11,335 nt of DNA from JAWXTP01 sp044433415 (GTDB lineage Bacteria; Bacteroidota; Bacteroidia; Bacteroidales; Rikenellaceae): the NCBI GenBank assembly GCA_044433415.1, contig JAWXTP010000096.1, forward strand, positions 1 through 11,335, in the 5' to 3' direction. Position numbers and translations under genes: made by a program. Below, piece by piece: positions 1-8,300 of this stretch. The notes under the pieces are model-generated. The model had not been told where the DNA came from. It searched no databases and saw only the letters and a list, made by a program, of their open reading frames with translations. Every line of letters begins with the position of its first letter. Position 1 is the stretch's first letter.

Positions 1-788
1 GTCCCTGAACTTAGATACGCAAAATTACGGTCTGTAGCAGGTATAGAGGCTATGGCTGAAGCGGTATCGTGCCCTCCTACAGCGATAATTTTTAACTGTT
101 CTACATTACACTGCTCAGCAACAGATTGACGTAAATGACCTATAACATTACCAGGCATAACAATAGGTGCAAACATGTTCTTATCAATTCCTACGGTACT
201 CAAAATATCGCTATCAAACTCTCTTGTGTATGGGTTTAACATCTGTGAAGTCGATGCTATAGTATATTCCGTAACTTTGGAGCCACTAAGCAGATATGCT
301 AGCGCATCAGGCATAAACATAATAGTTGATGCAGCATCTAGAGCAGTACATTTATTACGTCTCATGGCATAAAGCTGAAAGATAGTATTAAAATTCATTA
401 TCTGTATCCCCGTACGTTCATAAAGTTGTTCTTTAGATATATGCTCTTCGAAAAACTCATCACATATATTTAATGTATGCGGATCACGATAAGCGTAAGG
501 CAGCCCCAGAAGTTTATCATCTTCACCCACAAATACAAAATCAACACCCCAAGTATCAATGCCTATAGATGAGATCTTAACCCCCTCTTTAGATGCTACA
601 TATAGCCCCTCTACAATACTTTCGTAAAGCAAGTAGATATTCCAATAGTAGTTATCGGCTATATTAACAGCGCGATTTGGAAAACGGGTAAGCTCTTTAA
701 GCTCGATTTTACCCTCTTGAATAGTTCCCAAAATAGTTCTCCCCGATGTAGCCCCTAAGTCAAAAGCTAAAAAATTGTATTGTTCCAT
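1..788 (-). CDS. rhaB: Rhamnulokinase (L-rhamnulose kinase), FGGY family, partial at C-terminus
   Basis: Phosphorylates L-rhamnulose with ATP to L-rhamnulose-1-phosphate in the cytoplasm, the second step of L-rhamnose breakdown after the isomerase and before the aldolase. The frame from the ATG at 786-788 runs open to base 1 and gives 262 codons; family members are about 480-490 residues, so the C-terminal part of the protein lies outside the window. Visible: the N-terminal actin-like phosphate loop FDLGATSGR (residues 9-17), SIGIDTWGVDFV (74-85), GLPYAYRD (95-102), ERTGIQIMNFNT (124-135), PGNVIGH (212-218), GGHDTASA (238-245) whose Asp241 matches the catalytic base of FGGY kinases, and AYLSSG at the cut end. 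These words match E. coli RhaB as I remember it. It follows an AraC-type regulator by 121 bases on the same strand, as expected for a regulated rhamnose operon. In Bacteroides the gene is also called rhaK. Identity is secure; completeness cannot be judged. Confidence 0.95.
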   Translation of the reverse strand, partial: MEQYNFLAFDLGATSGRTILGTIQEGKIELKELTRFPNRAVNIADNYYWNIYLLYESIVEGLYVASKEGVKISSIGIDTWGVDFVFVGEDDKLLGLPYAYRDPHTLNICDEFFEEHISKEQLYERTGIQIMNFNTIFQLYAMRRNKCTALDAASTIMFMPDALAYLLSGSKVTEYTIASTSQMLNPYTREFDSDILSTVGIDKNMFAPIVMPGNVIGHLRQSVAEQCNVEQLKIIAVGGHDTASAIASIPATDRNFAYLSSG

Positions 789-798
789 ATTTGTCAGT

Positions 799-857
799 AT
801 TATGATATGTCACAAAAATACCTATAATAAACTACAAATTACTAGTCATTATGATAT
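799..857 (-). promoter_or_regulatory. Putative rhaB promoter with duplicated ATATCATAAT box
   Basis: Reading leftward, TATTTTTG at 820-813 fits the Bacteroidota -7 consensus TAnnTTTG, which would start transcription near 806, leaving about 18 bases of leader. A TTTG at 838-835 is only 14 bases upstream of the -7 box, short of the usual spacing of about 19, which fits an activator-dependent promoter. The decamer ATATCATAAT occurs twice in direct orientation, at 857-848 (centred near -46) and 808-799 (over the predicted start), each followed closely by GAC. These are plausible binding sites for the adjacent AraC-type regulator. The boxes are seen; their use is inferred. Confidence 0.45.
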
Positions 858-909
858 AAAAACTTTTGATTTTGATAAATGTAAATACTTATCCTTAAGG
901 AATGATAGT

Positions 910-1821
910 TTAAACTCCATTTTTAGCAAAACCTAACATTCGATATTGGCTAGGTGTGACTTTTACTTTTTTATGAAAATAAACCGAAAAAGCTTCTGGG
1001 CTATCATATGACAGGCGGAAAGATATTTCCTTTATTGATAGGTTTGTTGTACTTAGCAACAGTTTTGCTTCATCTATTCTCATCTGGTTGAAATAGGATA
1101 AGGGAGAGACCCCCACCACTTTTTTAAATGTCTTTCTAAAATTTGAGTAGCTCATATTTAGGTGAGTAGCTATAGGTTCAAGATCTACCTTATTATATAG
1201 GCTCTCGCGCATAATGGATTTAGCCTCAGCAATTTTTGAGACCACCTCATTATCTTCAAAATTTGAGGTTCTATGGCGATACATCGCAAGACCTAGAATA
1301 TGCATCACAATACCTGCTAAGGCTTGCTGATTCCCTTCACGCTCCTCACTAGCAATTGCATAAACCTTTTTATAAAGGTCTATTATTCTTTCATTATGGC
1401 CAATTTTGAATACTGGCGACGACAGCTTTAAGAATCCTTTTGATACGATACTTTCTATGATATCGCCCTTAAATCCTATCCAATACTCACACCAACCTGT
1501 CTTTGTATTAGGATAGTAGCGATGACGAACTCCAGGGTACACCATAAATAAATCCCCCTCCTCAAGAGCAAACTCTCCAACTTCATCTATTTTAAGTACT
1601 CCTCCCCCAGATACTATATAGATAAGTTGATACTCTTGTAATACTCTCCCCTGTGAAACTGAAAAATAATAACCGCTAGGGTGAGCTATACCCTCAGGCG
1701 GATAATGTTGATTGGCAGTGACACTCTGCGAACCAACAGTGGTAATGACAAGACCATAATGCAAATCATCATCTTTGATAACAAAGTATCGCATCATGCT
1801 GTCTGGAAGGATGTTAGACAT
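910..1821 (-). CDS. AraC-family transcriptional regulator, probable rhamnose regulator (RhaR-like)
   Basis: A 303-residue sugar-responsive DNA-binding protein. The N-terminal part (about residues 45-120) looks like the cupin ligand-binding domain of AraC proteins, with LIYIVSGGGVL, EEGDLFMVYPGVRHRYYP and the following WCEYWIGFKG strand. The C-terminal 105 residues are the double helix-turn-helix: first motif DLEPIATHLNMSYSNFRKTFKKVVG (213-237), second LSIKEISFRLSYDSPEAFSVYFHKKVKVTPSQYR (261-294). The length is normal for the family. The start at 1819-1821 is the first ATG of the frame and gives a leader of about 34 bases from the predicted -7 box. It lies immediately upstream of rhaB on the same strand, so local control of rhamnose use is the simplest role, as for the AraC-type RhaR known in Bacteroides thetaiotaomicron. 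The ligand (L-rhamnose or L-rhamnulose) is inferred from context only. No clear terminator separates it from rhaB, so read-through is possible. Confidence 0.88.
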   Translation of the reverse strand: MSNILPDSMMRYFVIKDDDLHYGLVITTVGSQSVTANQHYPPEGIAHPSGYYFSVSQGRVLQEYQLIYIVSGGGVLKIDEVGEFALEEGDLFMVYPGVRHRYYPNTKTGWCEYWIGFKGDIIESIVSKGFLKLSSPVFKIGHNERIIDLYKKVYAIASEEREGNQQALAGIVMHILGLAMYRHRTSNFEDNEVVSKIAEAKSIMRESLYNKVDLEPIATHLNMSYSNFRKTFKKVVGVSPLSYFNQMRIDEAKLLLSTTNLSIKEISFRLSYDSPEAFSVYFHKKVKVTPSQYRMLGFAKNGV

Positions 1822-1834
1822 AAAAGAAATTTAA

Positions 1835-1869
1835 GTATTGTATTAATGTTAATTTACAATACAAATATA
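1835..1869 (-). promoter_or_regulatory. Putative promoter of the AraC-type gene with overlapping inverted repeat
   Basis: TATATTTG at 1869-1862 on the leftward strand is a perfect TAnnTTTG -7 box, placing the start near 1855 and 34 bases from the ATG. No TTTG stands at the expected -33 position. The perfect 8-bp inverted repeat GTATTGTA (1835-1842) / TACAATAC (1855-1862) has arm centres 20 bp apart, about two helical turns, and covers the predicted start. It could be an operator for self-regulation or a small hairpin in the leader. Confidence 0.4.
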
Positions 1870-1957
1870 TAAAAAATATGTAAATTATATACTAAAAACT
1901 GCATAAAGTCTAAATAAATCACTTAAAATAAAATTAGTGGTTGAGAGTTGAAAGTTA

Positions 1958-1980
1958 CGACAATCTTTCCACGCTTGTCG
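1958..1980 (-). other. Small hairpin downstream of the membrane regulator gene
   Basis: Perfect 6-bp arms CGACAA (1958-1963) and TTGTCG (1975-1980) surround an 11-base loop. Read leftward it lies just past the heptamer array that ends the large regulator gene, so it could help end that transcript, but no run of U follows in either direction, so I do not call it a rho-independent terminator. The rest of the 210-base gap (about 1870-1957) is AT-rich and shows no gene. Confidence 0.3.
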
Positions 1981-2035
1981 CCCTATCACCTATCACCTAT
2001 CACCTAACACCTACAAGCTAACACCTACCACCTAC
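1981..2035. repeat. Heptamer tandem array, consensus CACCTAn, overlapping a stop codon
   Basis: Seven consecutive 7-base units from 1987 to 2035: CACCTAT, CACCTAT, CACCTAA, CACCTAC, AAGCTAA, CACCTAC, CACCTAC, with a partial unit CCCTAT before them. One unit (2015-2021) is degenerate. On the leftward strand the repeat reads TAGGTGn and its first unit supplies the TAG stop (2034-2032) of the large regulator gene. The copies are regular enough to be a true microsatellite-like array rather than chance. Function unknown. Confidence 0.85.
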
Positions 2036-4911
2036 TTTATCCCTTGTAAAAACTCATACAAACTAACACTCCTGTCGAGTTCTATTTTCTTGCGTATGCG
2101 GTAGCGTAACATTTCAACACCTCTAATAGAAAGATTCAATAGAGGAGCTATCTCCTTGTTTTGTAAGCCCATTTTGATATAGACACATAGTTTCCGTTCA
2201 TTGATGCTCATCCAGCTATATCGCTCAATGATGTTTTGTACAAAGTTGTTGTTTAGTAAGTTGAAGTTTTTTTCGAAAGTGCTCCAGTCAATGTTGTCTA
2301 CCATTTTGTCGTCCAAGCGTTTGTTAAGGACTAAAATTCGCTTTAACACATTATCTGTACGGTTGTTTGTAGCTTCCATTCTTATTTTTTCCAGATCGGT
2401 TTTAACACCACTGATAATGTCGTTTTTCTCTAATCTATTTAGTAATAAGTTGTTAAGCTCTGTGCTTTTGGCTAATACCTCACTTTCTAGTTTTTCGTTT
2501 TTCAGCTTTATTATATTGTTTTCTTGCTCTATACTTTTTGATTTGAAAAGCCTTTTTTGGTCTTCAATTTCACGTTCTTTTTCTTGCTCCACTTGACGAC
2601 GACGTATTGCGTAGTAGATAGATATACGTTTACGGACAAACAGTGAGAGAAGTATAAACGTAATAGCGTATACGCAATACATAAAGTTAGAACGTCTCAA
2701 AGGAGGTTTAATAATAATATCTAGAGAACTCTCTCCTATTTTCCCATTTTTGCATTTAGCTCTTAATTCAAAGGTGTATTTGCCTTCACGTAGATTTGTA
2801 TACTCCTTTCGGTTGTGGATTACTGTTGATTCGTTTATTGATGCACTGCTCCATTTGCTCCAATTATCATCGTTCCCACGAAGCTTATAAGAGTATTCTA
2901 TAGTCTGATCATTTACCATGTCACTTCCAAATATCATATATAAGGAATTTAGAGAGTAGGGTAGTTCTATGTTATTTGTTTTAATTCCGTATGCGCTACT
3001 AAACAACAAAGAATCTTGTTTGTTAGTACTGTAAAGACCTATAATTACAGGCTGAGGTTCATCATAATTTCCAGCTTTCCATTGGGAGTCAACAATAGAG
3101 AACCCGTAAATGTTGTTTATTATAGAGTATCTTTCGTTTAGGGCTTTTGTGTTTGTGAATCCTGTAATAAAAAAATATTTATCATTGAAAATCTGCTCTA
3201 TGTGGTTGCTATAACTGTCTTTAGAGTCAATGAAATTTCTGCAAAGTAGCTTGTTTTCGTCCTCATACCAGATATTTTTATTTTCGTCTATAGAAATCAT
3301 TGAATAGGCTTTGCCGTGTTCAAAAAGGTAGTTGTAATTGTCTGTAGATAATAGGCTTCCATCATTTTTTACAATATAAATTTGCGAAGGAGAGTATATT
3401 ATTAATTCTCCATTAATTTCTATAGGTTTAATATCATATACAAGACTTTCAAGTATTAATTCTTTTGTGGCTGTTGTGAAATTATCATCAAAAGTAACAT
3501 GTTCTAAACCATGCGAAGATGCCACAAAACAGCTCTTTGTAGGTGCATGAAAAAACACGTTTTTAGTTGATGTTTTGTAGTTATCTATAGGAGAGATAGT
3601 ATGTTTGTTACTGTTGTCGAGTTGCATAAACATTATACCCTCGTAAGTGTTAATAAGATAACGTGTTTTGTCTATCTTTATTAAACTCCATACTCCATTT
3701 CCAGAATATATTGAACGAAGTCTTGGTTCTTTATTTTCGTTCTCTAGAATAAATAAACCTCTATTGTGACTGCAATATATCTTGTCGTCAAATTGCTGTA
3801 AGTTCCAAACTTGTCCTTCACTATTTTTTATCATCTGGGGAACTTCATTATCTTTGTTAGTTAAAGTTCTTAAGAGTCCTTGGTTAGTTCCCATGTAAAG
3901 GTAGGCTCCCGAAAACAGAGAGCAGTAGCCAGAAAAATTTAAATTAGAAGTAAAATTACGTAGGGGAGAATTTATTAAAACCTTGTCTATGCCATTGTCT
4001 AATCCACACCATAGGTTATTGTCACGGTCAAACATAACACTTAATATAGTGTTGTTAGATAATCCACCTTTAAGGTCTATTTTTTTAACGTTCTTTCCGT
4101 TGTAGTCCATAAGTATAACTCCACCTCTTACAGTGCCACAAGCTATGTGCTTCTCTCCAACGGTAATACTGAAAATTTGATTTTCTTTTAGCATCTTGTC
4201 AGCATCTGTCACCAAACGTTTTATAGACCCATTCTCATAAATGTAAAGACCATCAAAACTTGTTGCTATCAATAATCTGCCATTACCATAATCTGTAAGG
4301 GCGCTAATTTGGTCATAAGGAAACTTGATACCCATACTTATAGATATGGGTGCACCCTCTCCAATAACATATATACCGCTTGTTGTAGCTAGGTAAGCAT
4401 TATTATTCATGGAGCAGCTAGCCATAACCAAGCCATCAACGCTCATATTTACGAAGTTGTCGTATTTGTCAAAAATAAAAAGTTCTCGTTTTGACCTTAT
4501 GTAAATATGGTTTTTGTTGATATGTATATCCCATATTTCACCAAACTGACTGAGAGAGTCAGGGAGTATATTTGATAGGTTAGTATAAGAAAGTCGACCT
4601 AGAGAGTCAGGAGCAAACTTCCCAAACTCATTCATGCCTCCAACATAGATATCTCCATTTTCATCTTTATTGATAGCTCTAACTATTGATAGGTTGTTTA
4701 ACTTATAGACAGACCATTCATCGCCATTATATTCTAGGAGACCCTGGTTGTTGCCAAAATATAACCAACCATTGTTACCTTGAACAATAGACCAATTCTG
4801 ACGACCAGCATTGCTGTTACGTACTGAAAAGTTTGAAACTGGTAGATTCCATGCCGCCTCTAATGAAGTGACGGATAGTATATATATAAATAATAAAATA
4901 AGTTTCTTCAT
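2032..4911 (-). CDS. Membrane-spanning one-component regulator: periplasmic beta-propeller, Y_Y_Y domain, LuxR-like HTH
   Basis: A 959-residue protein, probably the sensor and transcription factor for the divergent susC/susD operon. Order of parts: signal peptide MKKLILLFIYILSVTSLEAA (1-20); a long run of propeller-type repeats (about 25-640) with blades such as NNGWLYFGNNQGLLEYNG and RDNNLWCGLDNGIDKV, like the reg_prop repeats of hybrid two-component systems; a Y_Y_Y domain (about 645-735) with YSYKLRGNDDNWSKWSS and LREGKYTFELRAK; one membrane helix FMYCVYAITFILLSLFV (743-759); a charged coiled coil (about 770-865); and a C-terminal LuxR/GerE-like helix-turn-helix (about 900-945) with ERKLCVYIKMGLQNKEIAPLLNLSIRGVEML. 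There is no histidine kinase, ATPase or receiver domain between membrane and DNA-binding domain, so it is not a classical HTCS; the layout recalls SusR-type membrane regulators. It is transcribed away from susC. The cognate glycan cannot be read from the sequence. No clear -7 box was found for its own promoter. Confidence 0.85.
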   Translation of the reverse strand: MKKLILLFIYILSVTSLEAAWNLPVSNFSVRNSNAGRQNWSIVQGNNGWLYFGNNQGLLEYNGDEWSVYKLNNLSIVRAINKDENGDIYVGGMNEFGKFAPDSLGRLSYTNLSNILPDSLSQFGEIWDIHINKNHIYIRSKRELFIFDKYDNFVNMSVDGLVMASCSMNNNAYLATTSGIYVIGEGAPISISMGIKFPYDQISALTDYGNGRLLIATSFDGLYIYENGSIKRLVTDADKMLKENQIFSITVGEKHIACGTVRGGVILMDYNGKNVKKIDLKGGLSNNTILSVMFDRDNNLWCGLDNGIDKVLINSPLRNFTSNLNFSGYCSLFSGAYLYMGTNQGLLRTLTNKDNEVPQMIKNSEGQVWNLQQFDDKIYCSHNRGLFILENENKEPRLRSIYSGNGVWSLIKIDKTRYLINTYEGIMFMQLDNSNKHTISPIDNYKTSTKNVFFHAPTKSCFVASSHGLEHVTFDDNFTTATKELILESLVYDIKPIEINGELIIYSPSQIYIVKNDGSLLSTDNYNYLFEHGKAYSMISIDENKNIWYEDENKLLCRNFIDSKDSYSNHIEQIFNDKYFFITGFTNTKALNERYSIINNIYGFSIVDSQWKAGNYDEPQPVIIGLYSTNKQDSLLFSSAYGIKTNNIELPYSLNSLYMIFGSDMVNDQTIEYSYKLRGNDDNWSKWSSASINESTVIHNRKEYTNLREGKYTFELRAKCKNGKIGESSLDIIIKPPLRRSNFMYCVYAITFILLSLFVRKRISIYYAIRRRQVEQEKEREIEDQKRLFKSKSIEQENNIIKLKNEKLESEVLAKSTELNNLLLNRLEKNDIISGVKTDLEKIRMEATNNRTDNVLKRILVLNKRLDDKMVDNIDWSTFEKNFNLLNNNFVQNIIERYSWMSINERKLCVYIKMGLQNKEIAPLLNLSIRGVEMLRYRIRKKIELDRSVSLYEFLQGIK

Positions 4912-4942
4912 AAAATATAAATTTAGAACAAGGTACGTATAA

Positions 4943-5084
4943 ATTTTTACATAAAAAAGTAAAATTACAAATTTTTAATTTATCTGGATTAATAGTTTTG
5001 ATTTGTTGTTAATTAAGAAATATAGCTTGAGGTTTTTGTTTTGTAATAAAAATGACATTTGTTGAAATTTTTTTATGTAAAAAT
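4943..5084. repeat. Perfect 16-bp inverted repeat spanning the divergent region
   Basis: ATTTTTACATAAAAAA at 4943-4958 is exactly complementary to TTTTTTATGTAAAAAT at 5069-5084. The arm centres are 126 bp apart, close to twelve helical turns, so a protein bound at both arms would sit on the same face of the DNA. The left arm lies 32-47 bases upstream of the large regulator's ATG, the right arm about 310 bases upstream of susC. The remaining sequence from 4912 to about 5155 is AT-rich and holds no gene. AT-rich composition makes chance matches likelier than usual. Confidence 0.5.
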
Positions 5085-5159
5085 GTTGTAATGATTTGAA
5101 AACATAAATTTATATTAATTTACTTATTTAAAGATAGTTATAACTAGTGTAGTGAGTTA

Positions 5160-5191
5160 TTGTAGTAATCAAATTGATAGGTTGTAGTAAT
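5160..5191 (+). promoter_or_regulatory. Direct repeat TTGTAGTAAT with 22-bp period upstream of susC
   Basis: The decamer TTGTAGTAAT occurs at 5160-5169 and 5182-5191, 22 bp start to start, and each copy is followed by a weaker match (GATAGG, TATAGG). With a start predicted near 5247 the copies centre near -82 and -60, a usual place for an activator. They are candidate sites for the divergently encoded LuxR-type regulator. The repeat is seen; binding is inferred. Confidence 0.45.
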
Positions 5192-5210
5192 TGTGTATAG
5201 GTAAAATTAA

Positions 5211-5225
5211 ATTACAATATGTAAT
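5211..5225. promoter_or_regulatory. 15-bp palindrome ATTACA-ATA-TGTAAT at the susC promoter
   Basis: Arms ATTACA (5211-5216) and TGTAAT (5220-5225) are perfectly complementary around a 3-base centre. The palindrome ends 7 bases before the predicted -7 box and so occupies the -33 position, where no TTTG is present. It could be an operator, or the place where an activator replaces a missing -33 contact. Confidence 0.4.
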
Positions 5226-5232
5226 AGTTATC

Positions 5233-5240
5233 TATATTTG
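5233..5240 (+). promoter_or_regulatory. Putative -7 box of the susC operon promoter
   Basis: TATATTTG is a perfect match to the Bacteroidota -7 consensus TAnnTTTG and identical to the box proposed for the AraC-type gene. Transcription would start near 5247, leaving a leader of about 149 bases that is very A/T-rich and ends in the A-rich stretch typical before Bacteroidota start codons; no Shine-Dalgarno sequence is present. The leader also has the 8-base tandem CAGTAAGT/CAGTAAGC at 5327-5342. A second promoter cannot be excluded. Confidence 0.5.
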
Positions 5241-5395
5241 TGCAAGAGTTACGGAATAAAATGTAAGAAATTATATGATATATGTAACAAATGATAACTG
5301 ATAAATTGTAAGTTTCAAGTAATAGACAGTAAGTCAGTAAGCAAAATAAATCTATTAACAAAAAATATTATTTAATAATTTTAACCAAATTAATT

Positions 5396-8300
5396 ATGAG
5401 AAAACATCTATTATTAATGCTACTCCTAATATGCAGTTCGGCAGTGTATGCGCAGACTGTAACAGGAATAGTGAAAGATAGTGGCTCGAATCCGATACCT
5501 GGAGCTACTGTTATTGTAAAGGATTCACAGAACGGAACAATTACTCTACTTGATGGAGCGTTTGAAATTAAAAATGTTAAAGAAACTGACGTTTTGATTT
5601 TTAGTTACATGGGCTATGAAACACAAGAGGTTCCAGTGAACACTCAAACCTATTTTGATATTACTCTTCAAGAAAGTGCTTTAGCCGCCGACGAAGTTGT
5701 AGTAGTAGGATATGGTACTCAAAAGAAAGTCTTAGTGACAGGTGCTAATGCTAATATCAAGGGGGACAAGATTGACGAGTTAAACCCTACAACAGCTATG
5801 GAAGCTCTACAAGGTACTGTGCCAGGCTTAAGTGTAACACGTAACAGTGGAGCGCCAGGGGCAGGTACTTCAGTTACAATACGTGGTATTGGTACTATTG
5901 GTGATAGCAATCCTCTATATATAGTAGATGGGGTGTCAGTAAGTAATATAGACTACCTAAACCCTTCAGATATTGAGTCTATCGACGTACTTAAAGATGC
6001 AGCCTCAGCAGCAATTTATGGTTCACGTGCAGCGAATGGTGTTGTGCTTGTAACTACAAGAAAAGGTACTAAATCTAGAGATGGTTCTACATCAACTACT
6101 GTGACTTATGATGGTTATTTAGGTATTCAAAATAACTACAAACAACTTGAAACTCTTAATGCTCAGGAGTATATGTTTATTATGGATGAAGCACGTACCA
6201 ATGATGGTCTAGAACCTTTTGATTGGGAGTCACTAATCAAAAATAACACTTACCTAAGCTCAACATTTGGTAGTGATATTGCAGATGCCTATGGTAACTA
6301 TGTGTGGGGTTTACTAGAAAGTGGCTGGGAAGGCACAAACTGGGTAGACGAGATGTCTAAAGATGATGCTATTATACAAAGTCATGCCATAAATATTATG
6401 GGTGCTAACCAAGATTTTACTTATGCAGCAGGTGTTTCTTACTATGATCAAGAAGGTATATTAGGGGGTGATATAATAGATGCAGGTTACACTAGGATTA
6501 CAGCACGTCTTAACACAGAAGTTGTGTTATTTAAAAATGCTGATCGTAACATCTTAACATTTGGGGAAAATTTAACTTATACAAACACAGAAAATAAAGC
6601 CGTAGCAAGTGAGGGTATCTATTATAATGACCTTCATAACGCTTTAGTAGCAACTCCTTTAATGCCTGCATATTGGGATAATGAGAGCATTAACGCTTAC
6701 ACTAATGGTTTTGCACCTAACCTTGACGGTATAGATACAGACCAGTTAAATCCTCTTGCTGAGATGTATTATGGACGTAACTTCTCTTATGGTAAGAGCA
6801 ATAGCATCATTGGTAATGTGTATGCAATTCTTGAACCTATAGAGAATTTGAAATTCCGTTCTTCATTTGGTGTTAACGCATGGTATGGTTACAGTCGTTC
6901 TTATACTCCTGTATATAAAATGGGTACTCTTCTTAACAATAATACTGATGCTACATCACAGTCAGCATATTTAGGAAGTGACTTAACATGGACAAATACT
7001 ATAACTTATGATTTTAAAATAAATAACGACCATGAGTTCTCAGTATTAGCAGGTACAGAGATGCTAAAAAACTACTTTAACTATGAAGTAGGTGGTTGGG
7101 CGCAAAATACTTTATTCTCAGATGCTAATAGTGCTTACCTTAACAACACTACATCTTCTACTTTTGGTGATGTGACAGCTTGGGGAGCAGACTATGCAGC
7201 AGGTGGTGGCGGTTTAATGTCGTATATGTCACGTATATCATATAACTACAAAAGTAAATATATGGCTGACGTTACTTTCCGTGCTGATGGTTCTTCAAAC
7301 TTTGCTGAGGGTAACCGTTGGGGTTACTTCCCTTCACTATCTCTAGGTTGGAACTTCACACAAGAGGAGTTTATGAGAGATTATGACTTTATTACTAGTG
7401 GTAAGTTACGTGCTAGCTGGGGTCAGAATGGTAATCAGAATATTAGCAACTTTGTATATATATCAAATGTTGAGTACCTAGATCAAGGTTACTACTTCGG
7501 TTCTGGTAAAGATGTACCTAGCATAGGTGCTGTACCTTCAAATGTGCCGAATCCTGATGTTACGTGGGAGGTGTCAGAGCAGCTTAACTTTGGTTTAGAC
7601 CTTCGCTTGTTAAACTCAAAATTGGGTGTCACTTTCGACTGGTATAACAAAATGACAAAAGACTGGTTAGTAGAAGCGCCTATCCTAGGAACTTACGGTG
7701 CTAGTGCTCCATATATCAATGGTGGTGACGTAAGAAATAGAGGTTTTGAGATAGCTTTAAGTTGGAACGACCGTATAGGAACAGACTTCTCTTATGGAAT
7801 AACTCTTACAGGAGCTCACAATAAAAATACAGTAACGAGAATAGATAACGCTGAAGGTATTATCACAGGTTCTGCAAATGTCATAGCTCAAAATACCTCT
7901 TATGTGTCACGTGTTGAAGTGGGTATGCCTATTGGTTATTTCTATGGTTATGAGACAGCAGGTATCTTCCAAAATCAAGCTGAGTGTGATGCTTATGTTT
8001 CTGCTGATGGTTCACAAATTCAGGTTATCACAGAAGAAGGTATAGAACGCCAACCAGGTGATGTGATATTTGTAGATCAAAATGGTGATGGCAAAATCAC
8101 AGAAGATGATAAGGTTATGATAGGTGATCCAAATGCAGATTTTGAGGCAGGTTTACAAATTAACCTTTCATATAAAGGGTTCTATGCAAATACTACTTTA
8201 ACAGGTAAGTTTGGTCATCAAGTAATGCAATCTTACCGTTCATTTACTGACCAGCTTACAGAAAACTATACTACAGCAATTTTTGATAGATGGCATGGTG

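Noticed and set aside
175..372. Open frame of 65 codons on the + strand.
   Set aside because: It lies wholly opposite the well-conserved rhaB coding sequence and matches no family.
1681..1872. Open frame of 63 codons on the + strand.
   Set aside because: It is antisense to the start of the AraC-type gene and runs through its promoter; no recognisable protein features.
1958..1980. Rho-independent terminator for the large regulator gene.
   Set aside because: The stem has only 6 bp and an 11-base loop, and no U run follows it.
2201..2596. Open frame of 131 codons on the + strand, rich in Ser, Leu and Phe.
   Set aside because: It is antisense to the coiled coil and helix-turn-helix of the large regulator; its composition is the mirror of Lys/Glu-rich coiled-coil codons.
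5367..5379. Palindrome ATTATTTAATAAT just before the susC start codon as a translation-control hairpin.
   Set aside because: All A/T with a one-base centre, so it cannot form a stable hairpin; such sequences are expected by chance in this AT-rich leader.
5719..5910. Open frame of 63 codons on the - strand.
   Set aside because: It is antisense to the plug domain of the SusC-like gene and shows no protein-like features.
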